A DNA stretch of 64,000 nt from Faecalibacterium prausnitzii (GCF_003287495.1 NZ_PRLE01000002.1:1-64000); one strand, 5' to 3'; shown: positions 44,504 through 53,359, counted from the first letter of the stretch. The notes: a model not told the origin generated them from the letters alone. Made by a program: numbers and translations.

Positions 44504-44887
44504 ATGTCTCAAAAAAATATGGGCCGTCTTGCGCAGGATATGAAGCGTGAGGTCATCGCCATCATTGGCCGCCTGAAAGACCCCCGCCTGGAGGGTGGTC
44601 TGCTGACCGTGACCCGCCTGGACGTGACGCCCGACCTGGATGTTGCCAAGGTTTATGTGAGCGTGATGGGCCGCACCGACGGCCCCAAGCCTGCCATTGA
44701 GGCGCTGAACCGCGCGGCCGGCCATGTGCGCACCGAAGTCAGCAAGAAAATGCACATCCGCAAAGCCCCCCGCTTCATCTTTGTGGAAGACGACGGTGCA
44801 GCCTATGCGGCCCACATCAACGAACTGCTCCGCGAGCTGAATGTCAGCGGCTCCGACGACACGCGGGAGCCGGAAACCGAGGACTAA
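44504..44887 (+). CDS. rbfA: 30S ribosome-binding factor RbfA
   Basis: A 127-residue RbfA: the KH-like fold with RLAQDMKREVIAIIGRLKDPR, VTRLDVTPDLDVAKVYVSVMG, and KKMHIRKAPRFIFVEDD. It binds the 30S subunit during 16S rRNA maturation. The ATG follows TAGGAGAAACC. A repeat element lies between it and infB, which may weaken coupling. Confidence 0.95.
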   Translation: MSQKNMGRLAQDMKREVIAIIGRLKDPRLEGGLLTVTRLDVTPDLDVAKVYVSVMGRTDGPKPAIEALNRAAGHVRTEVSKKMHIRKAPRFIFVEDDGAAYAAHINELLRELNVSGSDDTREPETED

Positions 44888-44917
44888 CTCAGCCTTGCGG
44901 AAAGGATGGATCATGGG

Positions 44918-45910
44918 ATGACAGAACAACTGAACGTGCAGCAGATGGCCGAGCGCCTCCGTGCTGCGGACAATGTTTTGATTCTGTGCCACAAAAACCC
45001 GGATGGTGATACCGTTGGCTGCGGCAGCGCGCTGTACTACGCCCTTAAGGCGCTGGACAAAAACGCGGCTGTCCTCTGCTCCGACGTCATCCCCTCCCGG
45101 TATGCGTTTACCAACCCACGCCTGTTCAAGGGCGAGTTTGAGCCCCAGACCGTGGTGGCCGTGGATGTGGCCAGCATCCAGCTCTTTGGTGAGAACAACG
45201 GGGTGCCCCAGTATACCCGCCACATTGATTTTTGCATCGACCACCACGCGGGCAACGGCGGCTACGCTGATTTTACCCTGCTGGACGGCCAGGCCGCGGC
45301 GGCAGCGGAGCTGTTGTATGAGGTCATCATGGCCATGAAAGTGCCCATGACGGCCCACATTGCCAACTGCCTGTACACCGGTCTCTCCACCGATACCGGC
45401 TGCTTCCGCTTTTCCTCCACCACGGCAAAGACCCATCTGGTGGCGGCAAAGCTCATCGAGGCAGGGGCCCAGGTGGAAGAGCTGAACACCCTGCTGTTTG
45501 ATACCAAGCCCCGCGCCCGGATGGAGGCCGAGCGGATCGCGCGGAACCATCTGGAGTATCATCTGGATGGCCGCTGCGCCCTCATCTACCTCACCCGGGA
45601 CGAGATCGAGCAGAGCCAGGTGGACCCCGCCGATCTGGAGGAGCTCACCAGCCTGCCCATCAGCATTGAGGGGGTCAAGGTCGGCCTGACCCTCCGCCAG
45701 CAGCCCGGCGGCAGCTACCGCATCAGCGTCCGCACCGCCAAGGGTGTGGACGCCTGCGCCATCGCCCGGCGTCTGGGCGGCGGCGGCCACACCCGCGCGG
45801 CGGGCTGTGAGCTGCTGGGCAACCTGGACAACACCAAGAGCGCCATTCTGGCCGAGGTGGAGGCGGAGCTGGATGCTCCCCAGACGCCCGACGGACAGGA
45901 GGAAGCCTGA
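44918..45910 (+). CDS. nrnA: DHH-family bifunctional oligoribonuclease/pAp phosphatase (NrnA)
   Basis: A 330-residue DHH/DHHA1 phosphoesterase. HKNPDGDTVGCG and CIDHHAGN supply the metal-binding catalytic motifs, and GGGGHTRAAG is the DHHA1 signature. NrnA degrades oligoribonucleotides to mononucleotides and dephosphorylates pAp. Two in-frame starts (44906, 44918) exist; GGAAAGGA lies 12 bases before the second. It overlaps truB by TGATG. Confidence 0.9.
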   Translation: MTEQLNVQQMAERLRAADNVLILCHKNPDGDTVGCGSALYYALKALDKNAAVLCSDVIPSRYAFTNPRLFKGEFEPQTVVAVDVASIQLFGENNGVPQYTRHIDFCIDHHAGNGGYADFTLLDGQAAAAAELLYEVIMAMKVPMTAHIANCLYTGLSTDTGCFRFSSTTAKTHLVAAKLIEAGAQVEELNTLLFDTKPRARMEAERIARNHLEYHLDGRCALIYLTRDEIEQSQVDPADLEELTSLPISIEGVKVGLTLRQQPGGSYRISVRTAKGVDACAIARRLGGGGHTRAAGCELLGNLDNTKSAILAEVEAELDAPQTPDGQEEA

Positions 45911-46794
45911 TGCAGGGAATCCTCATTGTGGATAAGCCCACGGACTGGACCAGTTTTGATGTGATTGCAAAGCTGCGGGGCATTCTGGGCACCCGGAAGC
46001 TGGGCCACAGCGGCACGCTGGACCCCATGGCTACCGGCGTGCTGCCGGTCTTCTGCGGCGGGGCCAGCAAGGCGGTGGACTTACAGCTGGACCACACCAA
46101 GGCCTACCGCGCCACCCTCAAACTGGGTGCGCGCACCGATACCGGCGATGTGACCGGTACCGTGCTGGAAACAGCCCCGGTGACTGCCGGGGAAAAAGAG
46201 CTGCTGGAGGTGCTGCCCCGCTTTGTGGGGCCCCGGATGCAGACGCCGCCCATGTACTCGGCGGTCAAGATCAACGGTCAGCCGCTCTACAAACTGGCGC
46301 GGCAGGGCATGGAGGTGGAGCGGAAAGCCCGCCCCATTGAGATCCTGTCCATCCAGTACGAGGGCAGCCCGGCAGAGAATGAGTACACCCTGACGGTCAA
46401 ATGTTCCAAGGGCACCTATATCCGGGTGCTGCTGGAGGAGATCGCGGAGGCCATGGGCCAGAAAGGCACCATGAGCGCCCTGCGCCGCGTTGCGGCCGGG
46501 GTCTACACCGAGGCCGACGCCCACAGCCTGGAAGAGATCCAGGCCGCCAAAAACGCGGGCCCCGAGGCCTTGCAGGCCCTGATGCTGCCGGTGGAGAGCG
46601 TGTTCACCTCTCTGCCGCTGCTGGTGGCGGACGAGCGGGTGGAGCAGCACCTGTACAATGGCTGCCCTACCAGCCGCTACCCCGCTGCGGATGGCCGCTA
46701 CCGGGTGCGGAACGCGCAGGGCCAGTTCCTCGGCCTTGCCAACATCACCGGGGGCGTGCTCCGGGTGGAAAAGCTCTTTGTGGAGCGAAACTGA
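45910..46794 (+). CDS. truB: tRNA pseudouridine-55 synthase TruB
   Basis: A 294-residue TruB with DKPTDWTSFDV, the catalytic Asp in GHSGTLDPMATGVL, and KIRGTYIR-like CSKGTYIRVLLEEI. It makes pseudouridine 55 in tRNA T-loops. It overlaps the nrnA stop codon and is followed by ribF, a common order. Confidence 0.95.
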   Translation: MQGILIVDKPTDWTSFDVIAKLRGILGTRKLGHSGTLDPMATGVLPVFCGGASKAVDLQLDHTKAYRATLKLGARTDTGDVTGTVLETAPVTAGEKELLEVLPRFVGPRMQTPPMYSAVKINGQPLYKLARQGMEVERKARPIEILSIQYEGSPAENEYTLTVKCSKGTYIRVLLEEIAEAMGQKGTMSALRRVAAGVYTEADAHSLEEIQAAKNAGPEALQALMLPVESVFTSLPLLVADERVEQHLYNGCPTSRYPAADGRYRVRNAQGQFLGLANITGGVLRVEKLFVERN

Positions 46795-46813
46795 AGGGAA
46801 AGGAATGATGCCA

Positions 46814-47728
46814 ATGCAGATCTATTCACAGCTTGTGCCGCTTGCGCTGGGCAATGCAAACGGCAGTGCCGTGGCCATGGGCTTTTTTGACGGCATCCAC
46901 ATTGGCCACCGCGCCGTCATCGAGGGGGCGGTCCAGTGGGCAAGAGCCCACGGGGCATCCCCGGCGGTATTCACGTTCAAATTGCCCACCGAAAACAAGA
47001 TGAAAGGCAAGCGCCTCCTCTCCACCGAGGATAAACATGCCCTCATCGAACGTCTGGGCGTGGAGCATTATCTCTGCCCGGATTTTGAGGAGATCAAGGC
47101 CATGACGCCCGAGCAGTTTGTGCTGGGCATCGTGCGGGACTGCAACGCCAAAGCGCTTTTCTGCGGCGAAAACTTTACCTTTGGGGCCAAAGCCGCCGGA
47201 AACCCGGAACTGCTGCGCAAGCTCTGCGCCCCGCTGGGGGTGGAAGTGGTGGTGCTGCCCATGGCCCGGTTTGAGGAAAAACCGGTCTCTTCCACCCGCA
47301 TCCGCACGGCGCTGGAGGGCGGCGACATCCCGGCGGCAAACGCCATGCTGGGGATGCCCTACGCGATCCGCTTTGCGGTGCACCACGGGGCTGGTCTGGG
47401 CCGGACGCTGGGGGTGCCCACCATCAACCAGCTCTACCCGCAGGGGTTCCAGCTGCCGCGTTTCGGCATCTATATCACCCGGACCAAGATCGGGGATACC
47501 TGGTACCCCTCGGCCACCGGCCTGGGCACCCGGCCCACCGTCAACGACGATCTTTCCAAGGTGACCTGCGAGACGTTCATCCCGGGCTTCTCGGGCGACC
47601 TGTATGGCACCGACCCGGTGGTGGAGTTTTACGCCTACCTCAGCCCCAGCAAAAAGTTTGATACACTGGACGAGCTGCGGGACTGCATCAACCATGCAGC
47701 CCGGCGGGCCCAGGAGTATTTCCAGTAA
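46814..47728 (+). CDS. ribF: bifunctional riboflavin kinase/FAD synthetase
   Basis: A 304-residue RibF: N-terminal FMN adenylyltransferase (GFFDGIHIGHRAVI, LFCGENFTFG, SSTRIRTALEGGD) and C-terminal riboflavin kinase (GLGRTLGVPTINQLYP, ATGLGTRPTV). It turns riboflavin into FMN and FAD. Several ATGs lie close together (46805, 46808, 46814); the last has the best spacing from GAAAGGA. It closes the operon, and a strong terminator follows. Confidence 0.94.
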   Translation: MQIYSQLVPLALGNANGSAVAMGFFDGIHIGHRAVIEGAVQWARAHGASPAVFTFKLPTENKMKGKRLLSTEDKHALIERLGVEHYLCPDFEEIKAMTPEQFVLGIVRDCNAKALFCGENFTFGAKAAGNPELLRKLCAPLGVEVVVLPMARFEEKPVSSTRIRTALEGGDIPAANAMLGMPYAIRFAVHHGAGLGRTLGVPTINQLYPQGFQLPRFGIYITRTKIGDTWYPSATGLGTRPTVNDDLSKVTCETFIPGFSGDLYGTDPVVEFYAYLSPSKKFDTLDELRDCINHAARRAQEYFQ

Positions 47729-47731
47729 ACG

Positions 47732-47765
47732 AAAAAACACCGTTCGGCTGAACGGTGTTTTTTGT
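47732..47765. terminator. bidirectional terminator
   Basis: AAAAAACACCGTTC and GAACGGTGTTTTTT pair around GGCT, between the converging ribF and carboxylesterase-like genes. Confidence 0.88.
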
Positions 47766-47792
47766 TTGCAGAAAAGGGAAATACCGCAATCC

Positions 47793-49439
47793 TCAATCGA
47801 AGAATCTGCCCTTGAGCACGTTTTGGATCACGGCCTGTTTCAGGGCGGGAGAGAGGGTGCTGTCCGCCTCCATGGCGGCAAGCAGCGATTCTTTCGTTTC
47901 CGTCTGGGCGGCGCACCGGGTGATGGCGTGGTCCGCATCGGCATCCAGCACCAGCAGGGCGGGGGAGTCGGGCGTCCAGCGCTGCCATCTGGTGGAGCCG
48001 GAAAGCAGCTTTTTGCCGTTGGGATCGCCGCTGGTGATGAAGTTTTTCAGATAGGCGCGCAGCTGTTCCGCCATGGCCTGATAGCCTGCGCCGGAGAGGT
48101 CGGCCCAGCCGAAGTAGGGGTTGCTGCCAGACAGCATCGGGAGGGCGATGCCCTGGAACGAGCCCAGCAGCGGGATCTGTGTTTTGCTGGCGGAAGAGCC
48201 GTACTCGATCTGCCCCAGGTAGAGCGGCGCGTCGCTCCGGGCCGCGATCACCTCCGCACTGCCACGGGTGCTGAAGACCCGGCAGAGGGCTGAACCATAG
48301 GTGGCGGCAAACTGCTTGGCTGCTTCCAGCTCGTCGGCGGAAAAGCGTTTGGCCTCCTCGCTGGAAAACCAGCTGTCCCACCGGGCGGCGGCGTTGAATT
48401 CATCGGCTCCGGTCAGCAGCAGGGTAGGAATTTCGCTGTACTGAGCCGCTGGATATCCGCCCTCGGGCAGGGTAATGCCGTCCGCATAGAGATGGGGGAA
48501 GACGCTCATCCGTAAACCGGCATTTGCCATCAGCGGAGCCAGACGGGCGGCATCCACGCCACAGAGCCAGCTGCGGACCGCAGGGTCTTCCGTCAGCAGC
48601 CAGCGCCGCGCGGTTGCTTCGGTCAGAGCCTTGCCGTCCTGCACGGCCAGCGGTGCCAGAGCAGCGGCAAGCGTTTCAGCACTCGTGTTCTCATCCGCGC
48701 AGGTCATGCCGCCGGAAATAGAGATGGCTTTCTGGAACCGGCCCACAAACAGGGGACTGGCCAGCAGGGCCATTCCGTCCCGCCCGCCGGCTGCAAAGCC
48801 CAGGACCGTGATGTTCTGCGGGTCGCCGCCGAACGATGCGATATTGTCCCGCACCCAGTCCAGCGCCTTGGCCATGTCCAGCAGGGCAAAATTGCCTGTT
48901 TCCTCCGGGCCGGAGCAGAACGCGGGCAGGCAGTTGAAGCCGAACAGCCCCAGCCGGTATTCCAGCCCCACGAAGACACAGCCCAGCTGCTCGGCCAGAA
49001 ATCCGCCCGGAAGCTCCCGCGCGGAGCCGATCTGATTGCCGCCGCTGTGCAGGTAGACGATGACGGGCCGTTTGCTGGCCTTTTCCGTGGTGTAAACGTC
49101 TAAGTTGAGGCAGTCTTCGGTGCCCAGGGCGCAGGTGCTGTACTGGTACGCCGCCGCGCCGGGGACGGTGCAGTCTTTGGCGTCGGCCCAGGGGGCGGGG
49201 TCCTGCGGGGCTGTCCAGCGGGCGTCCCCGGCGGTGGAAGCGCCGTAAGGGATGCCATACCAGACGAGATGCCCCTCCTGCCGGATGCCCTGCACCGGGC
49301 CGTGCTGAGTTTGGCATACCGTGCCGATGGGGGCTGCAGCGGCGGCTGCGGGCAGCGAAAAGCCCGGCAGGCTGGCGGCTGCGGCGGCCACGGCTCCGGA
49401 TTTGAGAAAACTGCGGCGGGAAAACTTGGGTGCTTGCAT
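47793..49439 (-). CDS. Tat-type carboxylesterase homologue, probably inactive
   Basis: A 548-residue exported protein of the type-B carboxylesterase/lipase family. A twin-arginine signal (SRRSFLKSGAV) leads an α/β-hydrolase with LNLDVYTTEKASKRPVIVYLHSGGN, NITVLGFAAGG and DLYLGQIEYG-like blocks. The nucleophile motif GESAGG reads GFAAGG (Ser to Ala), and the histidine expected in a segment like GAFHGSELP reads GSFQGIALP (Gln). The acid position (TGADEFN) may remain. It is therefore likely a pseudoenzyme. A TTGCAT, 16-base, TATAAT promoter lies upstream. Confidence 0.82.
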   Translation of the reverse strand: MQAPKFSRRSFLKSGAVAAAAASLPGFSLPAAAAAAPIGTVCQTQHGPVQGIRQEGHLVWYGIPYGASTAGDARWTAPQDPAPWADAKDCTVPGAAAYQYSTCALGTEDCLNLDVYTTEKASKRPVIVYLHSGGNQIGSARELPGGFLAEQLGCVFVGLEYRLGLFGFNCLPAFCSGPEETGNFALLDMAKALDWVRDNIASFGGDPQNITVLGFAAGGRDGMALLASPLFVGRFQKAISISGGMTCADENTSAETLAAALAPLAVQDGKALTEATARRWLLTEDPAVRSWLCGVDAARLAPLMANAGLRMSVFPHLYADGITLPEGGYPAAQYSEIPTLLLTGADEFNAAARWDSWFSSEEAKRFSADELEAAKQFAATYGSALCRVFSTRGSAEVIAARSDAPLYLGQIEYGSSASKTQIPLLGSFQGIALPMLSGSNPYFGWADLSGAGYQAMAEQLRAYLKNFITSGDPNGKKLLSGSTRWQRWTPDSPALLVLDADADHAITRCAAQTETKESLLAAMEADSTLSPALKQAVIQNVLKGRFFD

Positions 49440-49471
49440 CGTAAAATCCCTCTCTTGTAAAATACACCTAA

Positions 49472-49499
49472 ATTATAACAGCCCGGGTTTGAAATGCAA
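49472..49499 (-). promoter_or_regulatory. promoter of the carboxylesterase-like gene
   Basis: On the minus strand, TTGCAT (49494-49499) and TATAAT (49472-49477) are 16 bases apart. Confidence 0.65.
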
Positions 49500-49533
49500 T
49501 GACCGGGCAGCGACAAAATTGTAAAAAATTTTC

Positions 49534-49562
49534 TTGCTTTTTGCACGGCTTTCTGTTATACT
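49534..49562 (+). promoter_or_regulatory. promoter of rpsO
   Basis: TTGCTT (49534-49539) and TATACT (49557-49562) are 17 bases apart; a leader of about 100 bases follows, long enough for S15 feedback control. Confidence 0.7.
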
Positions 49563-49668
49563 AGCACTGTTACCGCGGCACGGGGCTGGGAGTATGCCCG
49601 TTTGGGAGTACCGTTTCCCGCATTCTGTGCTGACGGCAAATAAAATTTTAATAAAGAGGTACTGTACT

Positions 49669-49923
49669 ATGAACAAGCAGGAAGTTATGGCCAAAGTCGC
49701 TCTGACCGAGAAGGACACTGGCTCCCCCGAGGTTCAGGTCGCTCTGCTGACCGCTCACATCAACGAGCTGAACGAGCACCTGAAGAAGAACCCGAACGAT
49801 CACCACAGCCGCCGTGGTCTGATGAAGATGGTTGGCCGCCGCCGCAATCTGCTGGCCTACCTCCAGAAGAAGGACATCGAGCGTTACCGTGCTCTGATCG
49901 CAACCCTGGGTCTGCGTAAGTAA
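49669..49923 (+). CDS. rpsO: ribosomal protein S15
   Basis: An 84-residue S15: [28 protein letters not shown], then the RNA-binding [21 protein letters not shown]. It binds the 16S rRNA central domain early in 30S assembly. The ATG is chosen for AAAGAGGT upstream and the family start. It precedes pnp, as in many bacteria. Confidence 0.96.
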   Translation: MNKQEVMAKVALTEKDTGSPEVQVALLTAHINELNEHLKKNPNDHHSRRGLMKMVGRRRNLLAYLQKKDIERYRALIATLGLRK

Positions 49924-49933
49924 TAGAAAACAG

Positions 49934-49976
49934 AGGGCAGGTACCGTACAATGGTGCCTGCCCTTTGCTGTTTTTT
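49934..49976 (+). terminator. terminator of rpsO
   Basis: AGGGCAGGTACC and GGTGCCTGCCCT pair around GTACAAT, and a T-run follows after TTGCTG. Confidence 0.75.
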
Positions 49977-50033
49977 TGTGGCTTCCCGTTGTTTGCCGCT
50001 CCATGGAACAACAGGCTGCTGCTGCGTGTTGCA

Positions 50034-50087
50034 GCAGTAAATCGAGCGTCCGTGCGTACAAAAATGCACAGACGCTGGATTTATTGC
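50034..50087 (+). other. long hairpin in the pnp leader
   Basis: A 54-base imperfect hairpin: GCAGTAAATC pairs with GATTTATTGC, and inside it AGCGTC with GACGCT and GTGC with GCAC. It lies between rpsO and pnp. In E. coli a leader hairpin at this place is cut during PNPase autoregulation; the same role here is a guess. Confidence 0.5.
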
Positions 50088-50154
50088 TATGATGCGCGGC
50101 GGGCAGCCTTTTGGATAAAACTGATCCTGAAAAGGACAAAGGAGGCAAAACCAA

Positions 50155-52293
50155 ATGGCAATTGAATTTGGTTCCCGCAAAGAGACCTTTGAGAACTACA
50201 AGGTCTACGAGACCATGCTGGCGGGCCGTCCGTTCAAGGCGGAAATGGGCAAGATGTGCGGTCTGTCCAACGCAAGCGCCCTGATCCGTTACGGCGAGAC
50301 CTGCGTGATGTGCAATGTGGTCATGAGCCCCAAACCCCGCGAGGGCGTGGATTTCTTCCCCCTGAACGTGGAGTATGAGGAAAAGCTCTACGCCGCAGGC
50401 CGCATCCCCGGCAGCTTTATGCGCCGTGAGGGCCGCCCCGGTGAGCGTGCCATCCTCACCAGCCGCGTGGTGGACCGCCCCATGCGCCCGCTGTTCCCCA
50501 AGGAGATGCGGAACGATGTCTGCATCACCATGACCGTCATGAGCCTGGACCCCGATTGCAGCCCTGAGATCGCCGGTATGATCGGTGCCTCTCTGGTCAC
50601 CGCAGTGTCCGAGATCCCCTGGAACGGCCCCATCGGCGGCGTGCAGGTGGGCCTGGTGGATGGCGAGATCGTCCTCAACCCCACCCAGGAGCAGCGCCGT
50701 CACAGCGACCTGGCCCTGACCGTGGCCGCTACCATGGACAAGATCGTCATGATCGAGGCCGGCGCCAACGAGGTGGATGAGGATACCATGCTCAACGCCA
50801 TCAAGGCGGCTCATGTCGAGATCAAGAAGATCATCGAGTTCATCAACAAGATCGTGGCCGAGCGTGGCAAGCCGAAGATCGATTTCCAGGTCGTGGGCCT
50901 GGATATGGATGTCTTCCACGCCATCCAGAACAAGTATCTGGACGACTTCAAGGCTGCCATGGATACCGACGACAAGAACGTCCGCGATGCCGCTCTGCTG
51001 CCCATCATGGACAAGATCGCCGAGGAGTATCCGGACCTGTCCGAGGCAGACCTCGACCTCGTCAGCTACAAGATGCAGAAGTACGTCGTCCGCCGCTGGC
51101 TGCTCGACGAGGGCAAGCGCGTGGATGGCCGCGGCATCAACGAGATCCGCCCGCTGGCTGCCGAAGTTGGCATCCTGCCCCGTGTCCATGGCTCTGGTAT
51201 GTTCACCCGCGGCCAGACCCAGGTGCTGACCACCTGCACCCTGGGCGGCACCAAGGACAACCAGCTGATGGATGACCTGACCGATGAGCAGACCAAGCGC
51301 TACATCCACCACTACAACTTCCCGCCGTACTCCGTCGGTGAGGCCCGCGCGCCCCGCAGCCCCGGCCGCCGCGAGATCGGCCACGGCGCACTGGCCGAGC
51401 GCGCCCTCGTGCCCGTGCTGCCCTCTCTGGAGGAGTTCCCCTACACCATCCGCTGCGTGTCTGAGGTCCTGAGCTCCAACGGCTCCACCTCTCAGGCTTC
51501 CATCTGCGGCTCCACGCTGGCCCTGATGGATGCAGGCGTGCCCATCAAGGCCCCCGTGGCCGGCATCTCCTGCGGCCTGATCACCGAGGGCGACCGCTGG
51601 ATGACCATGCTGGACATCCAGGGCGTCGAGGACTTCCACGGCGATATGGACTTCAAGGTGGGCGGTACCCGCAAGGGCATCACGGCCATTCAGATGGACA
51701 TTAAGATCGACGGCCTGACCTATGACATCATTGCCGAGGCATTCGAGAAGTGCCGCAAGGGCCGCCTCTACATCCTGGACGAGATCATCAAGCCCGTCAT
51801 CGCGCAGCCCCGTGCGGAGCTGAGCCGCTGGGCCCCCAAGATGTTCAGCATGATGATCCCCACCGATAAGATCAAGGACGTCATCGGCAAGGGCGGCAAG
51901 GTCATCCAGGACATCTGCGCGACCTGCAACTGCAAGATCGACGTGCAGGAGGACGGCCACGTCTTCGTCTCCGCCGTCGATCAGGAGGACGCAAAGCGCG
52001 CCATCTTCACCATCAAGACCATTGTGGAAGACCCCGAGATCGGTGCCATCTACAAGGGCAAAGTCACCCGCCTGATGAACTTCGGCGCGTTCGTTGAGAT
52101 CGCCCCGGGCAAAGAGGGCCTGGTGCACATCTCCAAGCTGGACACCAAGCGTGTCGAGCGCGTGGAGGATGTGGTCGCTGTGGGCGACGCCATCGTCGTC
52201 AAGGTCACCGATATCGACCAGCAGGGCCGCATCAACCTCAGCCGCCGCGACGCCATCCTGGCTCTGGAAGCCAAGAAGAACGCTCAGCAGTAA
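50155..52293 (+). CDS. pnp: polyribonucleotide nucleotidyltransferase (PNPase)
   Basis: A 712-residue PNPase: two RNase PH domains (residues 10-220 and about 305-535, with GGTKDNQLMDD and FPPYSVGEARAPRSPGRREIGHGALAERAL), a KH domain (MMIPTDKIKDVIGKGGKVIQDIC) and an S1 domain (GKVTRLMNFGAFVEIAPGKEGLVHISKL). It degrades RNA from the 3' end with phosphate. The ATG follows AAAGGAGGC. A hairpin lies in its leader. Confidence 0.96.
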   Translation: MAIEFGSRKETFENYKVYETMLAGRPFKAEMGKMCGLSNASALIRYGETCVMCNVVMSPKPREGVDFFPLNVEYEEKLYAAGRIPGSFMRREGRPGERAILTSRVVDRPMRPLFPKEMRNDVCITMTVMSLDPDCSPEIAGMIGASLVTAVSEIPWNGPIGGVQVGLVDGEIVLNPTQEQRRHSDLALTVAATMDKIVMIEAGANEVDEDTMLNAIKAAHVEIKKIIEFINKIVAERGKPKIDFQVVGLDMDVFHAIQNKYLDDFKAAMDTDDKNVRDAALLPIMDKIAEEYPDLSEADLDLVSYKMQKYVVRRWLLDEGKRVDGRGINEIRPLAAEVGILPRVHGSGMFTRGQTQVLTTCTLGGTKDNQLMDDLTDEQTKRYIHHYNFPPYSVGEARAPRSPGRREIGHGALAERALVPVLPSLEEFPYTIRCVSEVLSSNGSTSQASICGSTLALMDAGVPIKAPVAGISCGLITEGDRWMTMLDIQGVEDFHGDMDFKVGGTRKGITAIQMDIKIDGLTYDIIAEAFEKCRKGRLYILDEIIKPVIAQPRAELSRWAPKMFSMMIPTDKIKDVIGKGGKVIQDICATCNCKIDVQEDGHVFVSAVDQEDAKRAIFTIKTIVEDPEIGAIYKGKVTRLMNFGAFVEIAPGKEGLVHISKLDTKRVERVEDVVAVGDAIVVKVTDIDQQGRINLSRRDAILALEAKKNAQQ

Positions 52294-52316
52294 GGCTGTA
52301 ACCTGAAATAAAAGCA

Positions 52317-52358
52317 GAAACCTCCCGTTCAGCAGGAATTGTTGAACGGGAGGTTTTT
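52317..52358. terminator. bidirectional terminator of pnp and the GyrI-like gene
   Basis: AAACCTCCCGTTCA and TGAACGGGAGGTTTTT pair around GCAGGAATTGT. Confidence 0.88.
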
Positions 52359-52371
52359 CATAATTTCGGCT

Positions 52372-53004
52372 TCAGACCACCTTGATGGGATGACGGATGA
52401 CCGTCTTCTGCTTTTCGGGAGCGGTTTTTCTGGGGTCGGACAAATAAATCTCGTGATGCAGACGGCTGGCGGTCAGGTCGTTTTCATAGCCGTTCTGTGC
52501 CAGGTAGGCGTCCATCTGCGCAACGCTTGCGGGTTCGGCGTCATACGAGCCGATATGCATGATCTGCACACACAATCCCTCATCGATCGTCCGGAACTCT
52601 GCCGGGGAACAGTCCAGCTTCTTCTTTTTGGAAGCGGTCTCCACGGCCCAGTCAAAGTCTGCTTTTGTCACAAAATCCGGCAGGCGGATCACGGAGATCC
52701 AGTGGAAAGCGGATTTATCTGTATAATCCACACCGGTCACGCCATTCTGCCACCAGAAGCCCTCCAGCGGCGGGACGACGTATTCAAAAAATCCATCGAT
52801 CTTGCGGCCGGTCTTGTAGCTCATTTTCAGGGTGTAGGCAACTGCATACAGAATGCGGATGGCGCTTTGATAAGCGCCGCCCTCCTCGTTGGGGTCGCCG
52901 CTGCCCTGCACCGCGATGTAGTTTGCCGCCGGAACGGTTACGATCTCCGGCTTGTTCTTGGGTAGATAAAATTCTTTGTACTCTTTTTTGAAATCAAATG
53001 GCAT
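52372..53004 (-). CDS. GyrI-like small-molecule-binding domain protein
   Basis: A 210-residue protein of the GyrI-like/SOUL-related fold, with EIVTVPAANYIAVQGSGDPNEEGGAYQSAIRILY and the long C-terminal part (GFWWQNGVTGVDYTDKSAFHWISVIRLPD). Such domains bind small ligands and occur alone or with regulators; this one has no DNA-binding part. Its ATG follows GGAGGAACCCC and starts a few bases after a truncated VOC ORF. A promoter (TTGCGT, 17 bases, TATAAT) lies before the VOC fragment. Confidence 0.8.
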   Translation of the reverse strand: MPFDFKKEYKEFYLPKNKPEIVTVPAANYIAVQGSGDPNEEGGAYQSAIRILYAVAYTLKMSYKTGRKIDGFFEYVVPPLEGFWWQNGVTGVDYTDKSAFHWISVIRLPDFVTKADFDWAVETASKKKKLDCSPAEFRTIDEGLCVQIMHIGSYDAEPASVAQMDAYLAQNGYENDLTASRLHHEIYLSDPRKTAPEKQKTVIRHPIKVV

Positions 53005-53016
53005 GGGGTTCCTCCA

Positions 53017-53085
53017 TTATTTCAGAAAGAAATTTCGGGCTTCTTCCAGATCGTTTACATAAAGGGCGATGTGTTCGATTTTCAT
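53017..53085 (-). pseudogene. truncated VOC/glyoxalase-family fragment (22 aa)
   Basis: The 22-residue ORF reads MKIEHIALYVNDLEEARNF and then a few residues before TAA. This is the conserved start of VOC-superfamily (glyoxalase-like) proteins, whose usual length is about 120 or more. AAAGGTGGTTT precedes the ATG, so translation seems possible. It lies just before the GyrI-like gene on the same strand, so an internal deletion may have joined what were two genes. A working leader peptide cannot be excluded. Confidence 0.6.
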
Positions 53086-53144
53086 GGGAAACCACCTTTC
53101 CGGAGAGAAGTGTCAGTGCTTCAAATTGACAACTATAATTTGTT

Positions 53145-53180
53145 GATTCGATTATAACATACTACTTTGCGGAACGCAAC
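53145..53180 (-). promoter_or_regulatory. promoter of the VOC fragment and GyrI-like gene
   Basis: On the minus strand, TTGCGT and the extended -10 TGTTATAAT are separated by 17 bases. A repeated CAAC/GTTG pattern around the start region might be an operator, but the match is weak. Confidence 0.55.
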
Positions 53181-53191
53181 ACTGAAATACA

Positions 53192-53240
53192 ATATCAAAA
53201 GCCAGAGCACCACGGTAACGGGTGCTCTGGCTTTTGATAT
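53192..53240. terminator. 20-bp perfect inverted repeat, probable bidirectional terminator
   Basis: ATATCAAAAGCCAGAGCACC and GGTGCTCTGGCTTTTGATAT pair perfectly around a 9-base loop. It lies in the 312-base gap between the VOC fragment and the SpoIID-like gene; no other gene is visible there. Confidence 0.65.
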
Positions 53241-53330
53241 ATGATTTGTTATAAGCAAGCGGGAGTATTATACCGCCCGATGAAGTGCTACTGTACTCTG
53301 TGAAAAAACGTCCGGACTAAACTTCCGTCC

Positions 53331-53359
53331 TTGCTGTTCGTTTCGCAGTGTGTTAAACT
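53331..53359 (+). promoter_or_regulatory. promoter of the SpoIID-like gene
   Basis: TTGCTG (53331-53336) and TAAACT (53354-53359) are separated by 17 bases, with TG one base before the -10. Confidence 0.55.
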
